The notes beneath the pieces were generated by a model. That model was not told where the DNA came from, searched no databases, and saw only the letters and a program-made list of their open reading frames with translations. A stretch of DNA of 64,000 nt from Rhodococcus sp. OK519 (GTDB taxonomy: Bacteria; Actinomycetota; Actinomycetes; Mycobacteriales; Mycobacteriaceae), in the NCBI RefSeq assembly GCF_003051005.1, contig NZ_QAOW01000007.1, positions 186,001 to 250,000 of the forward strand, given 5' to 3'. The translations under genes were made by a program, and so were the position numbers. Positions 18,229 through 26,426 of this stretch are shown here, in pieces. The stretch's first letter is position 1, and each line of letters opens with the position of its first letter.

Positions 18229-18867
18229 ATGACGGAATGCTCGACGAGACGCCGCGAGATCCTCGACGCGGCCGCCGAACTGTTCGCACGCAAAGGCGTG
18301 GCCGCGACGACGATCCGCGAGATCGCCGACCGTGTCGGCGTCGTGTCGGGCGCGCTCTACCACCACTTTCCGTCCAAACTCGCCATCGTCGACGAACTCG
18401 TGATCGACTACCTCGAAGAACTGCAACGCCGGTACCGCGCGATCGATTCACGCGATCTCGACCCGCGCTCACGCCTGCAGGCGATCGTCGACACCTCCCT
18501 CGCCGTGGCACACGAACGTCCGCATGCGACGGCCGTCTACCAGGACGAACTCCCCCACCTGCGGAAGCGTTCACCGGGCACCCGCGCGAGTGAGCTCGCG
18601 GACGAGGTTCAGCAGGCGTGGATCGACACGATCGAGGATGGCAAACGCCGCGGTGCCTTCCGAAACGATTTGCCGGCGGACGTATTCCATCGCTTCATCC
18701 GCGACTGCGTGTGGCTGTCGACGCGATGGCACACCGCCGACGATGCGTACACCACCCATCGTCTCGCCGCGGACTGTGTGACCATCTTTCTCGACGGATT
18801 CGCGGTCGATACCCACTGCTCCCATCCGGATTCACAGCACGACGCACCGGCACCCGCGGCAGCCTGA
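18229..18867 (+). CDS. KstR2-like TetR-family repressor
   Basis: A 212-aa TetR protein. The helix-turn-helix (about 8-55) reads TRRREILDAAAELFARKGVA, TTIREIADRVGVVSGALYHH and FPSK. The ligand domain (YQDELPHL, FRNDLPADVFHRFIRDCVWLSTRW) follows KstR2, whose ligand in mycobacteria is a HIP-type acyl-CoA. The ATG at 18229 follows GGGAGG. The same dyad lies at its own promoter and before both OYE transcription units, so it probably represses all three. It is a paralogue rather than clearly KstR2 itself, as no kstR2 regulon genes (ipd, fadE30-type) are nearby. Confidence 0.85.
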   Translation: MTECSTRRREILDAAAELFARKGVAATTIREIADRVGVVSGALYHHFPSKLAIVDELVIDYLEELQRRYRAIDSRDLDPRSRLQAIVDTSLAVAHERPHATAVYQDELPHLRKRSPGTRASELADEVQQAWIDTIEDGKRRGAFRNDLPADVFHRFIRDCVWLSTRWHTADDAYTTHRLAADCVTIFLDGFAVDTHCSHPDSQHDAPAPAAA

Positions 18868-18986
18868 CATCTCGGCGTCCTCCGATCCGACTGGCCGGGA
18901 ACGCCGGTCCCCCGGGGATGTTTCGCGGTTAGGCTCCAGGCCGGTCAACAGCCCGCTGTATCACTCCCAGATTCCGGAGGTCGATC

Positions 18987-19502
18987 ATGAGCACGCCTGA
19001 CACGAACCACCAGCCGCCGTCACTGACGCTGTCGCCGGCCGAGCAGTTGCTCGCCGTCGAAGAGATCAAGCAGGTGTTCGCGCGGCGCCTGCGCATCATG
19101 GACACCAAACAGTGGGACCTCTACGGGTCCGTGCACACCGAGGACGTCGTGAGTGAGTCGTGGGGCGCCGGCAACCGAGTCACCGGACGCGACCTGCTCG
19201 CCGACGCGATTCGAAACACTCTGGACGGCAAAGTTTTCGTGACGAGTGTGCACCACGGTCACCAGCCCGAGATCACCCTCACCTCCGACACCACCGCCAC
19301 CGGCATCTGGGCCATGGAGGACGAGCTGTGGTGGACCAACGGCGACGCCGAGGAACACCTCCACGGCTACGGCCACTACCACGAGGAGTACCGCAAGGTG
19401 GAGGGCACGTGGCTGATCAGCTACCGCAAGCTCACCCGCCTGCGCGAAACCGCGTCGCCCGACTTCTACGACTACCGCGGAACCACCCGTCCGCCGCGCT
19501 AG
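18987..19502 (+). CDS. SnoaL_4 NTF2-fold protein (duplicate 1)
   Basis: A 171-aa NTF2-fold protein with EQLLAVEEIKQVFARRLRIMD, TKQWDLYGSVHTEDVV, HHGHQPEITLTSD and TWLISYRKLTRLRET. The His-rich GYGHYHEEY segment is typical of SnoaL_4. It is a tandem duplicate of the gene at 19579; a 189-bp block is identical but for one base. There is no operator copy before this gene, unlike its twin. The reaction is unknown; linkage to OYE and KstR2-like regulation suggests a cyclic ketone substrate. Confidence 0.8.
   Translation: MSTPDTNHQPPSLTLSPAEQLLAVEEIKQVFARRLRIMDTKQWDLYGSVHTEDVVSESWGAGNRVTGRDLLADAIRNTLDGKVFVTSVHHGHQPEITLTSDTTATGIWAMEDELWWTNGDAEEHLHGYGHYHEEYRKVEGTWLISYRKLTRLRETASPDFYDYRGTTRPPR
19263..19451 (+). 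repeat. 189-bp direct repeat, copy 1
   Basis: Identical to 19876-20064 apart from one base (GAGGAAC versus GAGGAGC). It codes for the C-terminal third of the NTF2-fold protein. Flanking coding sequence is clearly diverged. Confidence 0.95.
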
Positions 19503-19522
19503 ATATGCTGTGCTCCAGATCA

Positions 19523-19539
19523 CCAAAGCAATTGCTTGG
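19523..19539. promoter_or_regulatory. Operator site C of KstR2-like TetR (predicted)
   Basis: CCAAAGCAATTGCTTGG, with core AGCAATTGCT, lies 40 bp before the NTF2/OYE operon and matches sites A and B. Confidence 0.65.
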
Positions 19540-19578
19540 TTGACTGAGTGAAACCAGATCGACGAAAGAGGTCCACGC

Positions 19579-20103
19579 ATGGCCGCACCCACCGGTGAAC
19601 TGACGATGACTGCCGCCGAGCAGTTGCTCGCCATCGAGGAGATCAAGCGGGTGTTCGCTACGCGCCTGCGCGTCATGGACACCAAGCAGTGGGATCTCTA
19701 CGGCCCCCTGCACACCGAGGACGTCGTCACCGAGACGTGGGCCGGGCTGCCGGGCGACAAGCAGCCGAAGGCGAACGGGCAGGCCAACCGCGCGTCGGGA
19801 CGCGAGCACCTCACCAACTCGATCCGCGGCATGCTGGGCTCCTCGACTCACGTCACCACCGCACACCACGGCCATCAGCCCGAGATCACCCTCACCTCCG
19901 ACACCACCGCCACCGGCATCTGGGCCATGGAGGACGAGCTGTGGTGGACCAACGGCGACGCCGAGGAGCACCTCCACGGCTACGGCCACTACCACGAGGA
20001 GTACCGCAAGGTGGAGGGCACGTGGCTGATCAGCTACCGCAAGCTCACCCGCCTGCGCGAAACCCACACCCCCAACTTCTTCGACTACATGGGAGCCCTG
20101 TGA
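19579..20103 (+). CDS. SnoaL_4 NTF2-fold protein (duplicate 2)
   Basis: A 174-aa paralogue of the preceding gene with an 11-residue insertion around GLPGDKQPKANGQ and an identical C-terminal region (ending LTRLRET, then HTPNFFDYMGAL). It heads a two-gene operon with the OYE at 20100, whose GTG overlaps its stop (GTGA), implying coupled translation. The operator copy and the AAAGAGG ribosome binding site lie upstream. It probably works on the same compound as the OYE. Confidence 0.83.
   Translation: MAAPTGELTMTAAEQLLAIEEIKRVFATRLRVMDTKQWDLYGPLHTEDVVTETWAGLPGDKQPKANGQANRASGREHLTNSIRGMLGSSTHVTTAHHGHQPEITLTSDTTATGIWAMEDELWWTNGDAEEHLHGYGHYHEEYRKVEGTWLISYRKLTRLRETHTPNFFDYMGAL
19876..20064 (+). repeat. 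189-bp direct repeat, copy 2
   Basis: Partner of 19263-19451, with one mismatch in 189 positions by eye. Near-identity confined to one block suggests recent gene conversion between the tandem genes. Confidence 0.95.
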
Positions 20104-21248
20104 CCACCGCAGCCCTCGACACGTCCGCGCTCTTCGAGCCGCTCACCGTCCGGTCCCTCGAGCTGAGGAACCGAATCGCGATGTCGCCCATGACCCGCCA
20201 CGGATCGCCGGGTGGCGTTCCCACCGACGAGGTCGTCGCGTACTACCGTCGGCGCGCCGAGGGCGGCACCGGGCTCATCGTCACCGAGGGTGTCGCGATC
20301 GAGCATCCGTCTGCTGTCGACGCCGACACCGTCCCGGTCATGTACGGCGAAGAGGCACTGTCGGGTTGGCGCAATGTCGTCGACGCCGTCCATGCCGCGG
20401 GCGGCAAGATCGTCCCGCAGCTGTGGCATGTCGGACCACTGTTCGGCGCGATGGGACCGGTCGGTGACGTCACCCCGATGCGCCCGTCCGGACACTGGGG
20501 CACGGTCGGCAACACGATGTACTCCGACGAGTACGTCGAGCAGATGCGTCCGGTGACCGCCGCAATGACCGAGCAGGACATCGCCGACGTGATCGCGGCG
20601 TATGCCGCCGCGGCGCGCAACGCGATCGATGTCGGATTCGACGGCATCGCCCTGCACGGTGGCCACGGCTACCTGCTCGACGCGTTCCTGTGGGAACCCA
20701 CCAACCAGCGTGACGACGAATGGGGTGGAGATCTACAGCGCCGCACCCGATTCCCCGTCGAGGTCGTCAAGGCGATCCGCAAGGAGATCGGCGAGGACTA
20801 CCCGATCATCTTCCGATTCTCGCAGCACAAGCAGCAGGACTTCGTCTCCAAGATCGCCGAGACGCCCGAGGAACTCGGTGTGGTGCTGAACGCGCTCGTG
20901 GATGCAGGTGTCGACATCCTCGACGCGAGCATCCGCCGCTTCTACGCCCCCGCGTTCGAGGGCAGCGACCTCTCGCTGGCCGGGTGGGCGAAGAAGCTGA
21001 CCGGCGCCACCGTGATGGCGGTCGGCAGCGTCGGCCTCGACAGCGCGCTCAACGAGCAGGTCATCGCCGGCCTGCCGCAGATGTCGAACACCCTGCCGGA
21101 CCTCATGCGCCGCGTGAACGAGGCCGAGTTCGACCTCGTCGCGATCGGACGCCTGCACATGGCGGATCCCGCTATCTCGCAGCGCCTCCGAGACGGCGAC
21201 CCGATGCCGGAGTTCGACCGCAAGGCGCACGGGGACCGTCTGTACTGA
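20100..21248 (+). CDS. Old Yellow Enzyme-like NADH:flavin oxidoreductase (paralogue 2)
   Basis: A 382-aa FMN ene-reductase-like protein, closely paralogous to the gene at 6785: shared IAMSPMTR, YYRRRAEGGTGLIVTEGVAI, QLWHVGPL, ALHGGHGYLLDAFLW, QRDDEWGGD, FRFSQHKQQ and SIRRFYAPAFEGSDLSLAGW. The GTG start at 20100 overlaps the upstream NTF2 stop. It is expected to reduce an enone or a related C=C bond. A 22-bp-stem terminator follows. Confidence 0.87.
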   Translation: MTTAALDTSALFEPLTVRSLELRNRIAMSPMTRHGSPGGVPTDEVVAYYRRRAEGGTGLIVTEGVAIEHPSAVDADTVPVMYGEEALSGWRNVVDAVHAAGGKIVPQLWHVGPLFGAMGPVGDVTPMRPSGHWGTVGNTMYSDEYVEQMRPVTAAMTEQDIADVIAAYAAAARNAIDVGFDGIALHGGHGYLLDAFLWEPTNQRDDEWGGDLQRRTRFPVEVVKAIRKEIGEDYPIIFRFSQHKQQDFVSKIAETPEELGVVLNALVDAGVDILDASIRRFYAPAFEGSDLSLAGWAKKLTGATVMAVGSVGLDSALNEQVIAGLPQMSNTLPDLMRRVNEAEFDLVAIGRLHMADPAISQRLRDGDPMPEFDRKAHGDRLY

Positions 21249-21260
21249 CGTCGTCCCGCA

Positions 21261-21313
21261 AACGGGAGTCCACGGCACGCTTCGTCAACGAAAGCGTGCC
21301 GTGGACTCCCGTT
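21261..21313. terminator. Bidirectional terminator with 22-bp perfect stem
   Basis: Arms 21261-21282 and 21292-21313 are exact reverse complements around a 9-nt loop, between the convergent OYE and alcohol dehydrogenase genes. No T-run. Confidence 0.85.
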
Positions 21314-21326
21314 CGGCGTTCGAGGA

Positions 21327-22364
21327 TCAGCCCTTGCCCGGCACCAGGATGGCCCGGCCCTTGATCTTCCCCGCCTCGAGCGCGTCGAAGGCCGCGACGG
21401 CGTCCTCGAGGGGGATCGTCTCGGATTCGATGGTCACGAGTCCGCGACGGGCCAGGTCGATCACCGCGCGCTGATCCGCGCGGGTGCCGGCGTAACTCGT
21501 GCGCACACTCGCGCCCCACGGCAGCGCGAATCCTGTCCAGTCGAACTGTCCACCACCGAGTCCCAGCACCCGCAGTGCCCCGTCCCGGCCGATGACCTGG
21601 GTCGCGATGTCGACCGTCGCCTGCACGCCGACGCAGTCGAAGACCGCGTCGACTCCGATCCCGTCGGTGAGCTCGAGGATCTTCTCGACACACGATGGGT
21701 CGCTGGCGAAGGCGTGGTCGGCGCCCAACGTGGTCGCCAGTTCGAGCTTGTCCTCCGCCGAGTCCACCGCGACGATCCGGGTCGACGTCGTCGCCGCGAG
21801 GATCTGGAGGGCAGTGTGCCCCAGCCCGCCGATGCCCAGCACCACCGCTGTCGTGCCCGGCCCGAGTCGGTCCCGGGCGCCGTCGATCGCGTGATAGGTG
21901 GTGAGGCCGGCGTCGGCGAGCGGCCCCGCTGTCACCGGATCCAGGTCGCCGAGCGGCTCGACGAACCGGGCATCGACCTTCATGTACTCGGCCATGCCGC
22001 CGTGCGCGGCGAGTCCGGGGCACAGCGGCACACCCTGACGTCCGGTCCCACGCTCACACGAGTTCTCCCGGCCCTGCACGCATGCCCGGCACGTCCCGCA
22101 ACTCCAGACCAGGAATACGAGGACGGCGTCGCCCACCGCGAACGACTCGACGCCGTCGCCCAGCGCGGCGATGCGGCCGGCGGTCTCGTGCCCCAGGGTC
22201 ATCGGCGGCGGCAGCATCGAGATCGGCGAGTGCCGCACGTGGATGTCCGAGTGGCACAACCCCGCTCCAGCGACCTCGATCAGCACTTCGCCGGGTCCGA
22301 TCGCAGGAATGTCGGTATCGACGACCGCGATTCGGCCGTGCTCAACCAGCTGCAACGCGCGCAT
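21327..22364 (-). CDS. Zn-dependent alcohol dehydrogenase
   Basis: A 345-aa MDR alcohol dehydrogenase. It has the catalytic zinc ligands in GLCHSDIHV and GHETAGRI, structural cysteines in CGTCRACVQGRENSC and the NAD motif GIGGLGHTA with VAVDSAEDKL. It is the last gene of the alpha/beta hydrolase-containing operon and overlaps the hydrolase gene by 23 bp. In a Baeyer-Villiger scheme it would form the ketone for the flavin monooxygenase or oxidise the released alcohol. Confidence 0.88.
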   Translation of the reverse strand: MRALQLVEHGRIAVVDTDIPAIGPGEVLIEVAGAGLCHSDIHVRHSPISMLPPPMTLGHETAGRIAALGDGVESFAVGDAVLVFLVWSCGTCRACVQGRENSCERGTGRQGVPLCPGLAAHGGMAEYMKVDARFVEPLGDLDPVTAGPLADAGLTTYHAIDGARDRLGPGTTAVVLGIGGLGHTALQILAATTSTRIVAVDSAEDKLELATTLGADHAFASDPSCVEKILELTDGIGVDAVFDCVGVQATVDIATQVIGRDGALRVLGLGGGQFDWTGFALPWGASVRTSYAGTRADQRAVIDLARRGLVTIESETIPLEDAVAAFDALEAGKIKGRAILVPGKG

Positions 22365-23298
22365 CGCGCACCTCCTCGACGACGGCTGCGGCCGGCTCTA
22401 CTGCGAGATGCCTGCGCAGGAACAGGATCTGATGCTCGAGTGCGCGGTCGAACCACTGCTTGCCCGGGTAGACGTCGAAGTGGTCGCACGGATAGTGCCG
22501 CACCTCGGCACGGGCCTTCTCGGCAGCTTTCGCCGCGGCGTGCGGCGGCGCACTGCGGTCGAGGTCCCCGATCTGCACCAGCAGCGGCGCCGTCACCTTC
22601 TCGGCAACCGTGACCGGGCGGTACGAACCGATCTCGAGGAAGGACCGCGCGGTGACCTCGTTCCGCCAACTGGGGCCGGCGATCGACAGGTAGTCCTCGT
22701 AGATTCCGGGCAGGGACAGCGCGGCCACCTCGCCGGGACGACCCGCGAGTGGGATGGAGACGCCGCCTCCGCGCGAGGCTCCGACCTTGTCACGCAGCGC
22801 GGCCCACGAACTCTTCGCCAGATGTCCGGCGCTGTACTGCTTCATCGACGCAGCGGACGCCGCCCGGGCATCCGTCGCCGGAGTCAGTGCGACGAGCGCC
22901 GCCAACCGGGGGTCGCTCGCCCCCAGGCTGAGGACGTGACCGCCGGACAGCGAGACTCCCCATGCGACAACGCGATCGGGGTCGACGCCGTCGGTGCGTC
23001 GGGCTGCGGCAATCGCGGCCGCATAGTCCTCGAGCTGGTCGCGGATCGAAATCGTCTGACGGACCGCACCGCCGCTGCGTCCGAATCCACGGTAGTCGAA
23101 GGCCAGGACGTCCAGTCCTGCCGCGGCGAGGCCCTCGGCGAAGCCCTCGAGCCCGCAGTCCACGGTTCCGCCGAATCCGTGTGCCATCACGACGCACGGG
23201 CGACCGGCCTCGTTCCGGAACGCATCGCCCTCACCCCGGTAGAGCCAGGCCGAGCAGGTTTCCCCCTGGACGGGGATGTCCATATCGGTACGTGTCAC
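22342..23298 (-). CDS. Alpha/beta hydrolase (dienelactone/S15-like)
   Basis: A serine hydrolase of 318 aa. The oxyanion HGFGG lies in VVMAHGFGGT, the nucleophile elbow in WGVSLSGGH, an aspartate in QIGDLDRSAPP, and the late histidine in YPCDHFDVY. The GTG at 23298 was chosen because it overlaps the TetR stop (GTGA) and GGGAG lies 6 bp upstream. Likely role: hydrolysing the ester or lactone made by the adjacent Baeyer-Villiger-type monooxygenase (inference). Confidence 0.85.
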   Translation of the reverse strand: MTRTDMDIPVQGETCSAWLYRGEGDAFRNEAGRPCVVMAHGFGGTVDCGLEGFAEGLAAAGLDVLAFDYRGFGRSGGAVRQTISIRDQLEDYAAAIAAARRTDGVDPDRVVAWGVSLSGGHVLSLGASDPRLAALVALTPATDARAASAASMKQYSAGHLAKSSWAALRDKVGASRGGGVSIPLAGRPGEVAALSLPGIYEDYLSIAGPSWRNEVTARSFLEIGSYRPVTVAEKVTAPLLVQIGDLDRSAPPHAAAKAAEKARAEVRHYPCDHFDVYPGKQWFDRALEHQILFLRRHLAVEPAAAVVEEVRDARVAAG

Positions 23299-23930
23299 AG
23301 TTTGCTCCCATAGATTGTGTTGAGCCACACCGCAACGAGAGCCTCGTTGGCGGCCTCGGGGGTGAGAGCCCCCGGTCCGCCTCGCGACAGGCTCTCGACG
23401 GCGCGATCGTTCATGTCGAGTAGAACCACGGCGAGTGCCCGGCTGTCGGGTCCGTCGACCGCCCGTCCCGACGCCCGTTCGGCGTCGATCACCGACGCCA
23501 CCGGCTCGATGAAGCTCGAGCGATCACCGTCCCACATCTCGCGCACCGCAGGGTCGGAGTCTCGTGCATCCCGCAGTGCCCGATACAGATTGGGGTGGCG
23601 CTCCCAGGTGCTGATCACCTCGGTGATCAAGCCCGCGATCATCTCCCGCGGGCTGCCCACCCGGCCGAGATAGGCGCGAGCGCCCTCCTGCATCTCGCCG
23701 TAGACGGTCCGTGACAGCGCCGCGACGGCCTTCGCCTTGTTGTCGAAGTAGAAGTAGAAGCCCGACCGGGTGACCCCCGCCGCGCGCGAGATGTCGCTGA
23801 TGCTGATCTCATCGAGCGCGTGGTCCTCGAGCAGCGACTCGACGGCCTCGAGGATCGCTGCGCGGCGCTCCTCACCCTTGTTCGCTCTCCGTGTGCGCGT
23901 CGCGTCGGTAGAGGCTGGGCGACTGCTCAT
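23295..23930 (-). CDS. EthR-like TetR-family regulator
   Basis: A 211-aa TetR. The helix-turn-helix (about 22-70) includes AILEAVESLLEDHALDEISI and AGVTRSGFYFYFDNKAKAV; the C-terminal domain with VIDAERASGRA and VAVWLNTIYGSKL matches EthR, the repressor of the monooxygenase gene ethA in mycobacteria. It lies between the flavin monooxygenase and the hydrolase on the same strand, translationally coupled to the latter. Two 14-bp dyads before the monooxygenase are candidate operators. Confidence 0.86.
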   Translation of the reverse strand: MSSRPASTDATRTRRANKGEERRAAILEAVESLLEDHALDEISISDISRAAGVTRSGFYFYFDNKAKAVAALSRTVYGEMQEGARAYLGRVGSPREMIAGLITEVISTWERHPNLYRALRDARDSDPAVREMWDGDRSSFIEPVASVIDAERASGRAVDGPDSRALAVVLLDMNDRAVESLSRGGPGALTPEAANEALVAVWLNTIYGSKL

Positions 23931-23969
23931 GTTTCGGCTTTCCGGTCGGCTACGGCGTACGGGATCCCA

Positions 23970-25319
23970 TCATGCCGGGACAGCCGCGAATCGGACGGCA
24001 CCCTCCCTCTGCACCCGCGCCAGTCCGGCCGGCAATTCCTTGGTCCGCATCTCGTGTTCGTAGATGTAGTAGTCGACCTGCTGCGTGTGACGGGGCCGGT
24101 TGTTGAAGTGCCCCACGAACCGTTCTTCGTCAGCCTTGATGACGCGGTGCATCTCGGCCTCGGCCGGCGGCCGGTAGTTGCCCGCGAGATAGGCGGCAAG
24201 CGTACGAGACTGGCACTCGACGAACGGGAACAGTGTGGGCGCCGACTGCGCGAAGCCGACGAACGCAAGATCGTCCATGCCGGGTTTGAACATGCGCTTG
24301 TACAAGGGGAAGTCGTTCCCGGGCGCGCTCAGGAAGTCCTGGTCGAAGAACGGGAACGTGATGTTGTATCCGGTCGCGTAGATGATGACGTCGAAGTCGC
24401 GGCTCGTGCCGTCGACGAAGTGCACGGTTTCGCCGTCGAGTCGCTCGATATTCGGCTTGGCATCGAGGTCACCGGACCCGAAGCGCACCAGCAGTTCCTG
24501 CGACTGCGTGGGATGCGCCTCGCCGAAGTGATGGTCCGGCTTGGGCAGGCCGAAGCTCTCGGGTCGGCCGGACAGGAAGATCGGGCCGCGGCGGCCCATC
24601 CGCCGCTGCCACGACAGCGGAATCTGTGGGATCGTCTGGATCAGCGTGTCGGCGGGGACGCCGAACGCGTACTTGGGCACGATCCACGCGCCGGAGCGGG
24701 TGGAGATCGTTACCTTGTTGCGCTGCGCACGCTGCGACAGTTCGACGGCAAGGTCCGCAGCACTGTTTCCGAGTCCGACGATGAGAATTCGCTTGTCCCG
24801 CAGATGCAGCGGGGTCTCCGGATCGATGTACGCGTGCGAATGGATCGACTCGCCGGTGAACTCGCCGGGAAAGTCGGGCAGTCGGGGGTCCCAGTGGTGC
24901 CCGTTCGCGACAGCAAGGAAGTCGAAGCGGCGCGTCTCGCCGTCCTGGGTCGAGACCTCCCACCCACCTCCCGGCAGGTGCTCCGCATGCTCGACGCCGT
25001 TCTCGAACTGGATTCGGTCGAGCAGCGAGAACGCGGACGCATAGTCGTCGAGGTACCGCTTGATGTCGGTGTGATGCGGGAAGTCCGGAAGCTCCTCCGG
25101 CATCGGGTAGTCCTTGAACGACAGCCGGTGCTTGGACGTGTCGATGTGCAGCGACCGGTAAGCGCTCGAATGACCGTTCGGGTTCCCGAACGCCCAGTTG
25201 CCGCCGATGCGGTCGGAGCTCTCGAAGCACTCGTAGGGGATGTCGTAGTCGGTGAGCATCTTGCCGGCCGTCAGACCGCTGATTCCGGCTCCGATGATGC
25301 AGGTCGTGGGTTTCGCCAT
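23970..25319 (-). CDS. Flavin-containing monooxygenase (possible Baeyer-Villiger type)
   Basis: FAD/NADPH monooxygenase of 449 aa. It has the FAD motif GAGISGL at 10-16, the FMO fingerprint FPGEFTGESIHSHAY (about 165), the NADPH motif GLGNSAADLA (about 195) and the ATGY segment IIYATGYN. This is FMO-like architecture; substrate and reaction are inferred from the EthR-like regulator and the downstream hydrolase. The ATG at 25319 has GGAG upstream and begins at the conserved Rossmann strand. Confidence 0.85.
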   Translation of the reverse strand: MAKPTTCIIGAGISGLTAGKMLTDYDIPYECFESSDRIGGNWAFGNPNGHSSAYRSLHIDTSKHRLSFKDYPMPEELPDFPHHTDIKRYLDDYASAFSLLDRIQFENGVEHAEHLPGGGWEVSTQDGETRRFDFLAVANGHHWDPRLPDFPGEFTGESIHSHAYIDPETPLHLRDKRILIVGLGNSAADLAVELSQRAQRNKVTISTRSGAWIVPKYAFGVPADTLIQTIPQIPLSWQRRMGRRGPIFLSGRPESFGLPKPDHHFGEAHPTQSQELLVRFGSGDLDAKPNIERLDGETVHFVDGTSRDFDVIIYATGYNITFPFFDQDFLSAPGNDFPLYKRMFKPGMDDLAFVGFAQSAPTLFPFVECQSRTLAAYLAGNYRPPAEAEMHRVIKADEERFVGHFNNRPRHTQQVDYYIYEHEMRTKELPAGLARVQREGAVRFAAVPA

Positions 25320-25384
25320 CGTGCTCCGTTCGAGGTGGACCGCGTGCGTGGGTGCGTCGCCGAGACCGCCCATCAGGCACATAC

Positions 25385-25427
25385 GTGAGGTGACTCACAC
25401 CGTAGGGCCAAAATTGACACGCGTCAA
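25385..25427. promoter_or_regulatory. Two 14-bp dyads upstream of the flavin monooxygenase
   Basis: GTGAG-GTGA-CTCAC (25385-25398) and TTGAC-ACGC-GTCAA (25414-25427) are both 5-4-5 dyads with centres 29 bp apart, 66-108 bp before the monooxygenase start. They are candidate EthR-like TetR sites; that regulator binds cooperatively to extended operators in mycobacteria. Confidence 0.55.
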
Positions 25428-25512
25428 TAGTTCCGAGAAGCGCTGCCCTGCTATGGAAATGCAGAGTTCACCCCTTTTCGCAGCGCCGATCGAGTGTTAC
25501 AGTTCACATTCA

Positions 25513-25536
25513 ATTCTTAGACTTGGGTCTAAGAAT
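25513..25536. promoter_or_regulatory. 24-bp perfect palindromic operator before SDR/ALDH
   Basis: ATTCTTAGAC-TTGG-GTCTAAGAAT, 62 bp before the SDR start. The core TAGAC-N4-GTCTA recurs at 31647-31660 next to a TetR gene. Confidence 0.7.
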
Positions 25537-25597
25537 CCACCCCGCTTCGCCTCCGGCACACCCGGCCCATACCTGTCATCCCGCAAGGAGTCCGTCC

Positions 25598-26407
25598 ATG
25601 CCCGACTTCTCCGGCAAGAAAGTCGTCGTCACCGGTTGCTCGTCCGGTGTCGGCGCCGCCGCCGTCATCAAACTCGCCGTCCAAGGCGCCACCGTCATCG
25701 GTGTCGACCGCGTCGCGAGCACCGACCCCGCCATCACCCACATGGTGATCGGCGACCTGTCCACCCACCACGGCGTCCGCGCCATCGCCGACCAGATCAC
25801 CGGCCCCATCGACGTGCTCATCAACAACGCCGGTGTCGCCGCCACCCTCCCGTGGCGAACAGTGCTCTCCATCAACACCCTCGCCCCCCGCGACCTCACC
25901 CGCGCCCTCCTGCCCAAATTCGGGCCCGAACCCGTCATCGTGACCACCGCATCGCAGGCCGGGTTCAAGTGGCAGCAGAACTTCGCCCGGCTCAACGCCT
26001 TCCTCGCGATCGACGACTGGGATACCGCCCTGGACTCCCTCGCCGACTTCCCCGACATCGACACCGCCTGCTACAACCTGTCCAAGGAAGCCGCCATCAT
26101 CAATTCCGGCAACCTCGCCGTCGACGCCAAACACATCGGACTGCGCTCGAACAGCGTCTCCCCCGGCACGATCGGCACCCCACTGCTCGCGGACTTCACC
26201 GCCACCATGGGCGCCGAGAACATCGACGGCGCCGCCATGTGGGCCGGCCGGCACGCCCACGCCGAGGAAATCGCCGACGCCCTGCTCTTCCTCGCCTCGT
26301 CCGAGTCGTCGTGGGTCAGCGGCGCCGACATCCCCGTCGACGGCGGCCTGAGCTCCATGGTTTTCCGCAACTACATCGCGCCGGCCATGGCCGCGGCCGC
26401 CCAGTAG
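25598..26407 (+). CDS. Short-chain dehydrogenase, 3-alpha-hydroxysteroid dehydrogenase-like
   Basis: A 269-aa SDR with TGCSSGVGAA, INNAGVAATLP and a YNLSK catalytic pair (rather than YxxxK next to a close serine) preceded by a 45-residue insertion; VDGGLSSM near the end. The short acidic strand GVDRV, the GPIDVLINNAG segment and the insertion resemble Comamonas 3-alpha-HSD/carbonyl reductase. NAD-dependent alcohol oxidation is likely. It starts at an ATG after AAGGAG. It forms an operon with the ALDH 19 bp downstream. Confidence 0.83.
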   Translation: MPDFSGKKVVVTGCSSGVGAAAVIKLAVQGATVIGVDRVASTDPAITHMVIGDLSTHHGVRAIADQITGPIDVLINNAGVAATLPWRTVLSINTLAPRDLTRALLPKFGPEPVIVTTASQAGFKWQQNFARLNAFLAIDDWDTALDSLADFPDIDTACYNLSKEAAIINSGNLAVDAKHIGLRSNSVSPGTIGTPLLADFTATMGAENIDGAAMWAGRHAHAEEIADALLFLASSESSWVSGADIPVDGGLSSMVFRNYIAPAMAAAAQ

Positions 26408-26426
26408 AAAAGGGGACGACACACAC

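Noticed and set aside
19689-20099. Long N-terminal extension of the second OYE
   Set aside because: It is an out-of-frame reading of the NTF2-fold gene; the GTG overlapping the NTF2 stop fits the paralogue's start.
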